Source of the DNA: Batrachochytrium dendrobatidis JAM81
Lineage: Eukaryota; Chytridiomycota; Chytridiomycetes; Rhizophydiales
Direction of reading: 5' to 3'
NCBI RefSeq assembly: GCF_000203795.2
Contig: NW_006281115.1
Span: 526,000 to 561,733 of the forward strand
DNA: 35,734 nt
This document shows, piece after piece, positions 19,560-30,047 of this stretch. The notes below the pieces were generated by a model. The model did no database searches. It was not told the DNA's origin and worked only from the letters and a program-made list of their open reading frames with translations. Made by a program: the position numbers and the translations under genes. Numbering within the stretch: the stretch's first letter is position 1; each line of letters begins with the position of its first letter.

Positions 19560-21254
19560 ATGCCAAAACGATTCCTCAATGTTGAATATGGCACTATTTC
19601 TACTGAAATCGATGTGACTGACTTTGAAGACCTGAGTGACGTTCAGGATGCTATCAAGTCTGAGTATGGTCCTGCTATGGCTGACATTGATGCTCCTCAA
19701 CTGCAACTATACACCAACATCAACAAGGACCAACTAATCAACACCTGGGCTTTACTCGACTCTCTTCCTCAATAATACTTTACTCAAGATGGTTTTTGTG
19801 TTGTTATTGGTTGTTTACCACTACCTCCAAGACAACCTACCCGAACTTACCTAGATCCAACATCTGCTGCAGCCTCACCCGCACTACTGGATTTTTGGAC
19901 TGCTTTCACATACTACCCTAACCCTCTTGAAGGAAACACTGTTGTCCAACTTCCAGCAGACGTATTCATCCTTGGAAACCATTCAATCGGATCATCCATT
20001 TACATCCGTCCTTGTTATCCTAAACTTCTTGAAAAATCACTATCTATTGTGCAATCTGCTGATATACGTCATTTGATCATCCTTGGAAATCTTGGAATTG
20101 GCAAGACATATTTTGGTTACTTTTTGCTGTTGCATCTTGCTCGCTCTGGTGCTACAGTCGTGTATGAGAGTGGAGTTGATCAAAAAAGATATCTGCTTAC
20201 TCCCAATGGTGTATTCGAAGGAGGAAAGCATGCTTTTTGGAAAATCTTGGATTCCTCGTCAACATTCTACATTGTTGATGGCTCGGCACCTGTTGATGTT
20301 GATGCCAAGACTATTCTTGTTACTTTACCTCGTCGGGAAATTTGGCATCGGTTTTCCAAGGGGTCCTGCGACATTCGGTATATGCCAGTGTGGTCAAAAG
20401 AAGAATTGCATTCTTGTCGCTCAATGCTTTTTCCTACAGTCCCACAAGAATTGGTTGAAAGTCTGTATTTGAAGTGGGGAGGAATTGCTCGTTATGTTCT
20501 TAAATATGCATTGGTAAAAGAACAACAGGATTTTCTTGACAAAGCTTTAAATATTTCCAATATCGATTCAGTTGTCAAGTCTTTTGGTAAATATGGTGAA
20601 AACCTAGACGCTTCAAGTTGTTTGATTCATATATCAGTCAAGGATGGCTTCCACAGTGGTCCTTATCAGTTTGCTTTTGACTATGTGGTTGATGAAATTT
20701 ACAACCGTGTCTATGCCAGAGACCGAGATCATCTTATCAGATTTGTTTCTGTCACTCGAGAAATTGGTGAAACTGGTCAACTTAATAGGGCATTATTTGA
20801 AAAGCACGCTCATACAGTCATCGCTAAAGGTGGTTCATTCAAGATTCGTGATTTACGTACCAAGCTGGAGTCTACACTTCAACTGCCGATGGATCTTACT
20901 ACTTTGTTATTCTCCAACAATTCTCAAGTTCAAGACGCAACGAATTGCTATTTCCGTCCCATTAGCAATATTTTTGAATCTGTTGATTCGTTCATCAAGC
21001 CAAATCTACTTTTCCAAATGACCGGTGTCAAAGATCATCCTTGCAAACAGACTGGGATTTGTGATGTTTTGAAAATACTTGGTAATCCGTCGAAACCAGA
21101 ACTGTATTGTGTTGTACCTCCTGATCGTTTTGCCTGTTTTACACGCCAAAGCTACCACGGAACAGATGGTCGAGTGTTGCCACAAAACGATACTATTGCG
21201 AGTGTTGAGAAGTTGACTCGATTTGTTTTGACGTTTGAACCATCTCATCAATAA
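19560..21254 (+). pseudogene. Crinkler (CR) type effector, header plus P-loop NTPase, interrupted by one TAA at 19773-19775
   Basis: ATG at 19560 starts a header of the CR type (MPKRFLNVEYGTISTEID, later LQLYTNINKDQLINTWALL). TAA is codon 72; the same frame then stays open to 21254, 565 codons in all. The rest carries LEGN, FILGN and IYIRPCYP blocks, a Walker A GNLGIGKT at codons 176-183 and a Walker B-like FYIVDG with Asp at 240. The tail has VVPPDRFACF and RFVLTFEP, as in the RHS/CR NTPase module. No nuclease domain follows, so it belongs to the NTPase-only architecture or has lost its tail. CR proteins are effectors thought to enter host cells and act in the nucleus. The stop may be a real null allele or a base-call error. 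A purely downstream product would need a non-ATG or internal start. The leader upstream is pyrimidine-rich with no TATA box. Confidence 0.75.
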
Positions 21255-21263
21255 GGTATGTAG

Positions 21264-21449
21264 ACTAGAATTAATGATTTTTATTGGCTGCATAACGCTA
21301 ATCCTAACTCTGTTTCTCGACCTCGTTCTACACAATACACGGCGTTTGATTTCTTAAAGGTGAATAATATCGTATGGGTTCCATCACACAACAAACCTCA
21401 CTTTGTGGAAATGACCACTTTCATTGTCAGCAACTTCCCAATCGTGTAA
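21264..21449 (+). pseudogene. Coding-like stretch just after the CR gene, same frame
   Basis: After the CR stop (TAA 21252-21254) and a TAG at 21261, the same frame is open for 61 codons, with protein-like text (NDFYWLHNANPNSV, then FLKVNNIVWVPSHNKPHFVE) ending at TAA 21447. AAG|GTATGT, a consensus splice donor, sits directly after the CR stop at 21256. It may be a lost 3' exon or an older C-terminus. Confidence 0.3.
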
Positions 21450-21609
21450 TTTAATAGCTTTGGTTTTGAAACCTATAGTTTCTTGTAAATAATTGCATAT
21501 CACAAGACTGTTTTTCACCATACAGTTTTGAAACTAATATTTTGATTCAAAAACAAACTGCGTTTTCCTTTTTCTTTTGCAAATAAAAGTTGTTTTGTTG
21601 CTTACAATT

Positions 21610-22125
21610 ATGGTCAATCAATTGACTGCCAAACTGTACAGTAGTTTTGCTGACATTGGATTTGTCCGATCGATAGTCTTGGTTTTCAAACTTGAATCAA
21701 ACTCCCAGCTGACGAAACACTACAGGAATTGTTACAAGCACAAAAGCAGCTGTTTCAAGAGATGCTGGTATTATACAAGGAGTACCAGAAAGTATACTTT
21801 TACAAAGAATTGTTTGCAACTGAATTGAATCAAATAGCCATACGTGATAAACAGCGGGTTGATTGTGGCTTTATTCCCAATCAAATGTATTGACAAAACC
21901 AACCAGGGATGAGCCAGGATCAAGAGTTGAAGGCTAGACACAATCATGAATGGAATATGCTAGAGTATCAAAAAGATGATCAAAGAAAGCGTGAAATTCA
22001 ACAGATCAGCAATGATGTCCAAATGCATAGTGTAATCAAGCAGATTTGAATCCATTTTGGCATTGCAAGACACAATATCACATTTGGAAGAGTTGATTGG
22101 AAATATAAAGACTCGTACTCGATAA
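21610..22125 (+). pseudogene. Relic of a coiled-coil protein gene, two frameshifts and one in-frame TGA
   Basis: An ATG at 21610 opens MVNQLTAKLYSSFADIGFVR. From 21702 a second frame reads LPADETLQELLQAQKQLFQE and continues as a long coiled coil through a TGA at 21891 (DQELKARHNHEWNMLEYQKD). A third frame from 22048 reads ESILALQDTISHLEELIGNI and ends at TAA 22123. The heptad pattern is continuous across the breaks, so they are later damage, or unrecognised introns in the first case. I do not recognise the family. Confidence 0.5.
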
Positions 22126-22960
22126 ACACGGACTTGTCAGTGGTTTGATTTTATACTCTATCATTCTTACAACAAGATCCAGCTAAACCCAGTCTGTGTA
22201 CATTAACGCTTAGTACTGGTTAAAAAACTACCCATTGTATCCAATTTGAGGCATCAAGTATGAGTCTGTCACAAATAGCTCGTATTTATTATGAATTACA
22301 AGCAAAGCTATTGACTATTCTACCCTAATACTTTTGACTTGAATTCCTTTCTGCGAATAATTTATGTTTTGACAACTTTGTACATGATTTAGCAGTAAGT
22401 GTCGGTTAAAAAAACTGGTATCATCGAGTGTTCTATCTATACTACTTTCGATTGATCGAATGCCAATATGTTTGTACAACAGTTTGGTACAACCGACTGT
22501 CCATGGATTATTATCACACGAGTCAATGCTGACCTGATTTGCGATATTCAGTGTTGTTGGAATATCAACACAACATCAACACCAAACATCAGATCGACAC
22601 TGCACGTTGATGTTGATGGATGCAACATGAATATTGAAACAATGCATCATAATGCGTACAAGTCGCAGATTGCAGTTCAAACTCAATGCAAAGTGCACAT
22701 TGTTACAGTTTGGTCATGAACAAAGCGATACGCACAATGTGCAGTTCATGTCTACAACTCGACTGATTGGTAGACAACGACCATTTGCATTGTTGAACAG
22801 TAAACTGAACAGTAAATGACCATCAAACGCATGGCTTGGTATCGACATTCAAGCAATCACCATGATTGTAATATTTGCAAGTTGTCCACAAGTTGTCCAC
22901 AAACGACCATCAATTGACAATGACATGCATGTGCATGTGCATGGTTGACTATACAATATA
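22126..22960. other. Gene-poor DNA
   Basis: No supported gene. AAAACTGGTATCATCG at about 22411-22426 repeats exactly at 791-806, where it leads into the ATP-grasp fragment. The following CTATCTATACTACT also resembles 813-824, but the ATP-grasp signature itself is absent here. A short tandem CAAGTTGTCCA occurs near 22880. Confidence 0.4.
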
Positions 22961-24124
22961 CTACATGAACCAATATTACTGACTGAATACAGGTCACAAC
23001 TGCGAGTGTTCATGTGGTAATGGACTGACATTGGTGTTGATATCGAATTGATCTCCTAATCGATCATCATCAATTGCATCAGTGATTGGTATATGCAATT
23101 GATATACACCATGTCCGAGTCTGATACATGTCGATATATGCGTGTCAATCAGCAATGCATATTTGTGGCCATTACAGTCGAATGTGAGTCGAATCGATCA
23201 TTAAACCAACAAATCAATGATTGCACTCTAAATGTGGTGCGATTTGATGCGACATGACAATATATTGTCCAACAGGTTCAACATACACAGCACCGATATA
23301 CAATACATCACACATGTATACACTGTATATATGCGGTAGCAATGATCAATCCAAACCAATAATGACAGAGTTACACATCAACATATACTCGATCATCAGT
23401 CGAGTCTGCATATATCAACTAGTTGCAACACGTCATAATCAATGTGGATTGTATTGCTCACCAATCGATCATGACAGCTAATCAATACCAATCATGTAGT
23501 CAATACAATCACCAATATATCGATGATTGTTGACTTGCGGTTACAACTTGTCAATTGTATCCAATGTTACAGGTGATGCACATCTGATTACTGCAAATCA
23601 ACAACTTGTCAAGCATATCATAGTGTGCATTACCAACGAACCATGCAATTACAAATCAATGTATACGTGATCAACATTTGATATTTGATGGTGATGAGTC
23701 AACCATGATTGATTGTATCATACAACTAATACAGTTGCATTGTCTGGTATTGATGATCAACCCAGTCATGTCAAACAGTAACTAATGTGTGTATATCGAG
23801 TTTGTGTTGCATGGACACATCAAGGTGTTTGATAACGAGTCCAACGTGATGATACAAACCCAATATTATATGAATATCCAAGTTGATGAATCAAGTCGAG
23901 GTTTGCAAAGTGTCAATGTCAGGTCAATCAAACAAGTCAGTCAACCATTATATTGTGACCAGTGATGGCACGGTTTGAATATCAACGAGTTGGACAGTCG
24001 ACAATATGGGTGATTGTGATTTGGTCAAACCGCAACACTTGCATATCACGGAGTCGGTTTGATGTGTGTGATGTGTGTGGAGTAAGCAGTATGCATAAAC
24101 TCGTTGATATCATGGACTATAACC
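22961..24124 (-). repeat. Right arm of the 1.16 kb inverted repeat
   Basis: Reverse complement of 7775-8930 at roughly 90% by eye, with a few indels (for example an extra GTGTGTGAT near 24065). It ends abruptly at TATAACC (24124). At the equivalent point in the left arm the sequence continues into the RNase III domain; here it continues into unrelated DNA. Confidence 0.8.
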
Positions 24125-24389
24125 AATATACATCACACATATACAGTGGTAAACACCAACGTGTGATGTATCCAGTGATCGTATACTGGTCGATTGGTGC
24201 AATATGATCATGTCACATACTATTGTATTGGTGACAAATGGTCGTATAGATGACTGAATTATCATATACAAGTCATTGGTATCCTTGTCGCATTATGGTG
24301 CCATTACACAGCATTTCTACACAAATCACACCCTGATGCTACGCTTCCAATTTCAATAAGCAATTATATAAGAAAGAGTATTTCAAAGT
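24125..24389. other. Short intergenic stretch between repeat arm and conserved promoter
   Basis: No gene or repeat recognised. The composition changes from TG/CA-rich to AT-rich near 24340. Confidence 0.3.
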
Positions 24390-24559
24390 CATTTCAACAT
24401 TGATAACAAATCAACACCAACCCTGATAGTAACACAAATCCCTTAGGACGGTCATCCAAGGAATATGCTTTTAATATCATTTATTCAATAATGGATATAA
24501 ATATAGTTCAAAAACTGGCTCGTTGAATGACATTACAACTTGCTCAACCAACCACTAAA
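24390..24559 (+). promoter_or_regulatory. Conserved promoter/5' UTR block with TATA box at 24496-24503
   Basis: Long blocks match the minus strand of 11394-11565. TATAAATA begins 64 bases before the ATG. See the paralogue for the block list. Confidence 0.6.
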
Positions 24560-25273
24560 ATGAAATTCTCAATTGCCATACTGTCATCAATGTTGGCTGT
24601 CTGCTCGGTCACAGTTGCCAATCCAGTTGATCCCAGTTCGACCATGAGTGCTAAAGTCAGCACTGCGACAGTTCCTCCCAGTGCAACTGAAACTGAAACT
24701 GCAAGTGCTAAAGCTAGCACCTTGAACACTTTTAGTAGGTTTGATTATCCGAAAAAATTAAAATCATATAATGAGTTTGGCAAGTATTGCTATTCAATTG
24801 GCTTGGAGGGAGTATTCATGATCGAAGAACACGCAACACTTTCAGTTAAAATCGACAAAATAGAGAAAGATATTCACAATGTAGATGCTCGGATCAAGGC
24901 TCAAAAAAACTTGCTGTATAATCTGGAGCAAGATTTTGACTTTTTAAATAGAGCCTCGGGTCAAGGATCAGTAGACCTCGACCTTGAAGCTAATATTAGA
25001 ACCCAGCGTGAGTTTCTTGATGAACTCCAAGAGATTCTCCAAAAAATTCTTGATGGGTATCGGATTAGGCTTAAAAAAGATTCAGAGCAAGAATTGGAGC
25101 TTAAACATTACTTTGAGCATCACCATAAGTTTGAGGTGACAGATTCTGACGATAATATAAACCTGGAATCGTATCACTCGTACAAGAGTTGTTTTGACTT
25201 TTTCTACAGTTACTTTTCAAGTGTATTTTCACGGTTTGAGCAGGATGCTCAGCAGCAAGCTTTACAACCATAG
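24560..25273 (+). CDS. Secreted coiled-coil effector-like protein, paralogue of 10554-11393
   Basis: 237 residues, single exon. The signal peptide (MKFSIAILSSMLAVCSVTVA) and the next residues NPVDPSSTMSAKVSTATVPP parallel the paralogue, including the duplicated Ser/Thr unit. The body is a Glu/Lys coiled coil (KIDKIEKDIHNVDARIKAQK; about residues 90-190) ending in HYFEHHHKFEV. Then comes an aromatic-rich stretch CFDFFYSYFSSVFSRFEQ, unlike the basic tail of the paralogue. Only the N-terminal 45 or so residues align well. The function is unknown; secretion is supported by the signal peptide. Its 3' flank is shared with that of the gene at 13655. Confidence 0.85.
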   Translation: MKFSIAILSSMLAVCSVTVANPVDPSSTMSAKVSTATVPPSATETETASAKASTLNTFSRFDYPKKLKSYNEFGKYCYSIGLEGVFMIEEHATLSVKIDKIEKDIHNVDARIKAQKNLLYNLEQDFDFLNRASGQGSVDLDLEANIRTQREFLDELQEILQKILDGYRIRLKKDSEQELELKHYFEHHHKFEVTDSDDNINLESYHSYKSCFDFFYSYFSSVFSRFEQDAQQQALQP

Positions 25274-25317
25274 GCCCGTCACGATGTTGGAGTTGAGTGA
25301 ACCATCACAGTCACATC

Positions 25318-25470
25318 TAGAATATGTTGTAATGCAGCGTGTATTGCATGGTGGTTTAATTGTCATGTATCATGCATTCAATGTCGTTCATTCAATAAGC
25401 ATCGTGTATTGTCAAACAACAGTGTATTATACTAATGGTTTGATCATATTGCACCAATCAACTACTATGT
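25318..25470 (+). repeat. 3'-flank sequence shared with 14645-14850
   Basis: CTAGAATATGTTGTAATGCA and TGATCATATTGCACCAATCA occur in the same order and orientation as downstream of the gene at 13655. This suggests that effector genes here were duplicated with their 3' flank or exchanged it. Confidence 0.45.
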
Positions 25471-26473
25471 GCTGTCATGACTGATCATTCGGTGTGCTAC
25501 ACATATTGAATGCATGTAAATCCATGACTGTCAACTCCTTGTTGTTGAAATGGGTTCAGATCACCATCAGCTCACTCACTCGTTGCACCGATGCGACTGC
25601 ATGATCAACTGGACACCAACCAAACCACACTCGAATATATATGTTCCAGTCATGTGCATGGTGTATCGATTGTCAACTCACAATGTCAACTCCAACACAT
25701 TCCACCATGGTTATGGTCACATCACACCATGCTGATGTATGTCGATCGGTATCACATTGCAACCAGTTATCATCCAATGACTGCAATGCAATACCGTGCA
25801 TGTATTGTGACTGATACGCTGTGCACTATCAGCCAGTGTGCAACTGTCACTTGATATATCGACTCTGATATGCAACAACATGCTGTGTTTACCATGATCA
25901 GGTTTTTGATCAATCTTGGACTCATGATACATGATTTGCCATGTTGGATCGTGTGGATGTGTCATGGACTGCAATTTAGTTGCAGACACACATATGTTTG
26001 ACATTGACTGATGCATACTGTGCAACGACTGATCAGTGCGTGTGTGATTGCACACTTGGTGGTATTGTGCATTATGGTTGTTTGACAATGGATGAATGCT
26101 GGATTAGTCAGTTATATACAACCCATTTGAATCGACCTATTTGAACAAACACTCGATGTAACTGACAACAATGTGTATACATGGTTGTTTGATCAATCGA
26201 GTTTCTGCTGATACCGCCATACATGAGTTGGTCAACAAACTTGTAGCACTGCCAAAATACACTCGTATGGTTTGCTTGTATGAGATAATCTTGTGGTTTA
26301 ACACCCAAGTTTATTTTACAGTCGTATTCACGTAAAATCAAATACTTTTCTGTATTGATCTTGTAATGATTGTCTTGGAATAAACAATCATTACATATTC
26401 ATTGTTGTTGTTGTTGTTGGAAATGGATTATTTGTTTTATTGAAGCTACAAGTTGTTTGGTGTCTGGAATGGC
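25471..26473. other. TG/CA-rich gene-poor DNA
   Basis: Several open frames of 60-120 codons exist on both strands, but they overlap one another, start in the same low-homopolymer composition and show no signal peptide or domain. A TTG triplet microsatellite (about six units) lies at 26402-26419. Confidence 0.4.
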
Positions 26474-27237
26474 TCAGCACACACAGTCATTCCAAACACC
26501 AAAGTAATTGTCAGCAGGGTTCAAGAATGGACAGTATGATGCTGTATAGTGTAGTTCCAAACCTCGCGCTGTTTGTTGAATAGTTGGTAAACCATGTCTA
26601 ATTAGAGTTGTTTTGTGGAATGGAATGTTGTCTAGAATAAAGTGACCGTTTGAGACCGTTTGGGAATGTTGCATGTCATTGTTTAACAAGTTAATATTAC
26701 AGCATTCACTGCTGCCTTGATCAATATTCAAACACATTGATCGTCATATGAAACACACACTATTAGACTATAGTTTTGAACTGAGATGTTGTTTTTGGAC
26801 TGTACTCTTTCACCTCTGTTTGTATAGCCATGCATTGTACAATCACCAAGTTTAAACCCAACTCGTCCATTGCAATCCAAATATTTGATTCTATTGTGCG
26901 AATGTTTTCAATACTTGACAAACTCATCCATGCCAATTCATCAGTCGCTTACAAGAGTGAGCTTTCTGTATGTGTTGTTCCATTTCAAGATGCTTGAAAT
27001 AGTTGACTGATAAATGTGTGCCTGGTAAAAGTCCATTCGAGCACTACCAACATCACTTTGTCCGAGTGTTGGTGACTTTACGAGGTTGTCACATATCCAC
27101 TTTTCAATGTCTTGCTCGAGTCCAGAGTCTGATAAATACAAATCTACAGTGTAAAGAGTGTAAAGAGTGGAAACACTAACACTTTTAGTCAAGTTCAGAA
27201 TGTCTTGACTACAAACTGAAACCCAAGACTTTGGCAT
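26474..27237 (-). pseudogene. Decayed DDE transposase, Tc1/mariner-IS630 type
   Basis: Minus-strand pieces appear in order and in changing frames. First is a helix-turn-helix region (YQSTISSILKWNNTYRKLTL, about 26960-27020). Then comes IESNIWIAMDELG (first catalytic Asp, about 26870), FKLGDCTMHGYTNRGERVQS (about 26800-26856) and ISVQNYSLIVCVSYDD. Last is FILDNIPFHKT with the second Asp near 26632, then LHYTASYCPFLNPADNYFG with the third acidic residue. This is the D...D(N)xxxH...NPxE/D layout of IS630/Tc1-like DDE enzymes. At least two frameshifts and several stops make it non-functional. Terminal inverted repeats were not identified. Confidence 0.6.
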
Positions 27238-28377
27238 GACAGAATCTCAAACAGCAGCAATGAAATGACCCATAACTATACAGCATAACGTCTGTGACAA
27301 GAACAATTGTTTTACCACTCGACATAGTTGTTTTGGTTCCAGAACTAAAAGATATGATGGTTATGGTTGAACAAGTGACTAGATCTGTCAAATATCACAG
27401 ATTTGAACACTATTCTAGTCGAGGCTCTCATCTTCAGAGTTCAATCAGCTTGACTCTGTATTTCTGACGTTGATAGTTTGTTGTATAACAACTTGATACA
27501 ACAATAACATATCAGAGCTTACTCGACCAACCAACGCACACTGGAGTGTACAACAAACCATTGTGTAGTGGCATTCAGGTCATGTCTTTTACCACAGTCA
27601 CCTCAATCACTGGTCAAGGTTTCAAATCCCACAGTGTTTGATATACACCAATACCCAACACTCTGTTGAACCATGCTACTGTGAATTTTGCAAAGCGTTT
27701 AGAACGCCATGTGGAATGGAAACTAGACTTCAATTTCCATCAATATCAAAACATCAATCGACAATTTGGAACCACTTTCAACGTCGGTTTGACACATTGT
27801 TTACAAATGCAATATCGCAAATTGTACAAGAACATACGCAGTTTGTTGACATGTTCCATGCGATTTCAGACAACAACTACCAACAGTTGATAACCTAATA
27901 GCAAATACACATTATGAGCAACAAGACCATTGACACACAACACATACATTGGAATTATGAACAAGATGCTTATAGATATTGAAAACACCAAGAAACAACT
28001 AGATGAACTCGATACTCGACAATCACCACATACATTCAGTGTTGCACCAATTTGTTGATTGCAACATCACCACATAATGTTGGACAATACAGCATGTCAA
28101 TGGTGCATCAATGACACATGAACAGACGCTAAACATCAGTCAATATACATGTCAAAATACACCACAATTAGTCGAGTTTCAAATGGTCACATACAACACA
28201 TTCAACACGAATTATAAATGTCTGCAAACCGTGCATATGCATGCTCAATCAATGGTGATATACTATATACACAATCAGTTTAAATATGGTTGGTAAATAA
28301 CTAGTATTGGCCAAGTTATACATGTTCAAAGTGGACCATTTGCATCATCACAATCGCGTACTAAATGGTCGATTTCA
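27238..28377. other. Gene-poor DNA with a coding-like relic at about 27640-28060 (+)
   Basis: Two overlapping frames at 27638-27898 look like one protein split by a frameshift: FAKRLERHVEWKLDFNFHQY, then RFDTLFTNAISQIVQEHTQF. A later piece reads MNKMLIDIENTKKQLDELDT (about 27968). Heptad-like spacing suggests a coiled coil. No family is recognised and no intact frame remains. Confidence 0.35.
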
Positions 28378-29105
28378 CAACCAATACTCAAGCCTGTGCT
28401 GATATGGTGACATGACAATACTTGTATATACTTGGTATTGTATCATGTACAATTTCAATACAATCCATGCATGTTTGATAACACAATAATTGAATAGCTG
28501 ACGTTTTGTAGGTTGGATATTATAGTCGATGTTTGGCGTGTCAATAACTCGGTCCACAGTGGTCGTACAATGTCAGTGACAATTGCAATGTATGGCACAC
28601 ATATAGTCATGTATTGTGTGTATAGTTACGTTGTCGTTGGTGCAATATATCAATGTGTATCATGACCACCAAATGCATGTCCGAAGGTGTCGTTTTGACG
28701 TGTTTGATGTCGAATATCTTGACCAATAGTGACACTAGTTGCATGAAACTGCTACAGTATATGGATATTGCATTGGTATGTATGATGCATGCATGTATTG
28801 TCATGAAATTACAAAAAATATACAATTTATACTTACCACTAGTGTTTGACATGATACCAAGATTGGATATATTTTGACCAATAGTGACACTAGTTGCATG
28901 CGATTGACACTGAACATGAGTATACATGCATACTATATACTGGACATGCATCAGGCCATATCATCAACTAAATTGGAAACATGTTATAGTCACGACTGCA
29001 GGTCAAACTGGATGCAACTGGAACACATTCAAAACACACGATACTACACTGTAGTTTGGACTGTATACACATCATATATTCATGTTACAATGGCCGATAC
29101 ATTCA
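28378..29105 (+). repeat. Direct repeat, copy 1
   Basis: Parallels 30048-30975 in the same orientation at perhaps 75-80% by eye. Shared blocks include ATCCATGCATGTTTG, GTTTTGACGTGTTTGATGTC, GACACTAGTTGCATG, AACATGTTATAGTCACGACTG and GTTTGGACTGTATACA. This copy has an inner repetition of TTGACCAATAGTGACACTAG at about 28719 and 28877. It is non-coding as far as can be seen. Confidence 0.6.
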
Positions 29106-29195
29106 TTTGATTACAATACATATCGATGACTGGCATATTCACTAGCGATTGATTGTGTAATGTATGAATATCAAATGCATTGTATAGTTTAATTG

Positions 29196-29490
29196 ACTGG
29201 CTGTTTGACCTGCATTTCAACTAGTATTTAGACTGTTATTCTGACCAGTATTTGACGATTGTTTAAACCATATATTGACCAGTTGTTTGGCCTGCATTTT
29301 AACTAGTATTCTGACTTGTATTTGACTGTTGTTTGACGAGTATTTGACTAGTTTAGCCTGCATTTCAACCTGCATTCTGACCAGTTGTTGACTATTATTC
29401 TGACCAGTATTCTGACGATTGTTTGACGATTGTCCAGACCTGCATTCTGACTAGTTGTTTGACCTGTATTCTGACTAGTTGTTTGACCAA
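29196..29490 (+). repeat. 12-bp minisatellite, about 25 degenerate units
   Basis: Units are close to AGTATTCTGACC or AGTTGTTTGACC and run almost without a break. On the minus strand the 12-base period gives a 4-residue Gln/Asn/Thr pattern, but the frame is short and starts outside the repeat, so coding is not supported. Confidence 0.65.
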
Positions 29491-29885
29491 TTGTTTGTAA
29501 AAAACTACAGTCGTTCATACTCGAATACATGGTCAATAGCTCAACCAATACTACAGTCACACATAATACAGCTTGATGACAATGACAGTAACACTGTTAC
29601 GACGACTGTTTCAAGTTTGTGCAAAACTACAGCCAACAAAAATAGGGATTCGGACAAAACTGCATTGACTGGTGTGTGTCGAGTATGTCGATTCAACCAA
29701 CACATGCCAACACTACTGCGTCTCTGGTTATACAACAGCATACACATGGCCATGTATGACGACTGTCAAACTGTATGCAACAATCGAGTGTTCAAGTGTT
29801 GGGTAAAGTCGAATAACGACCAGAATTACACGATTTAATAAACTCGGTTGTACACTGTCAGGCTACAAACCTTGATCGTTTTTAC

Positions 29886-29965
29886 AGTTATTGATAGTTA
29901 TTGATGGTCATTGACAGTTATTGATAGTCACTAGTAGTTATTGGTAGTTACTGACAGTCACTGTC
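29886..29965 (+). repeat. 10-bp minisatellite, eight units of AGTTATTGAT type
   Basis: Eight consecutive decamers (AGTTATTGAT with variants such as GGTCATTGAC and AGTCACTGTC) align without gaps. A 10-base period is close to one helical turn. Confidence 0.7.
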
Positions 29966-30047
29966 CAACAACACAGTCACAATAATATATTTACGACTAT
30001 AATCATGCCTGATTTGGAGCGTTTTGTTGGCATATATTATGGTCTAT

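Noticed and set aside
23962..24207. Second RNase III gene on the plus strand
   Set aside because: Only the repeat-derived 50 codons match; the sequence leaves homology before the RNase III signature.
25550..26341. Several 60-120 codon frames on both strands as genes
   Set aside because: They overlap each other, lack signal peptides or domains, and share the low-stop composition of the surrounding DNA.
27600..27640. tRNA B-box-like GGTTTCAAATCCC
   Set aside because: No acceptor-stem pairing or A-box at the right distance; no tRNA gene was found anywhere in the window.
29348..29560. Gln/Thr-repeat protein on the minus strand
   Set aside because: It is the translation of the 12-bp minisatellite and has no promoter or stable flanks.
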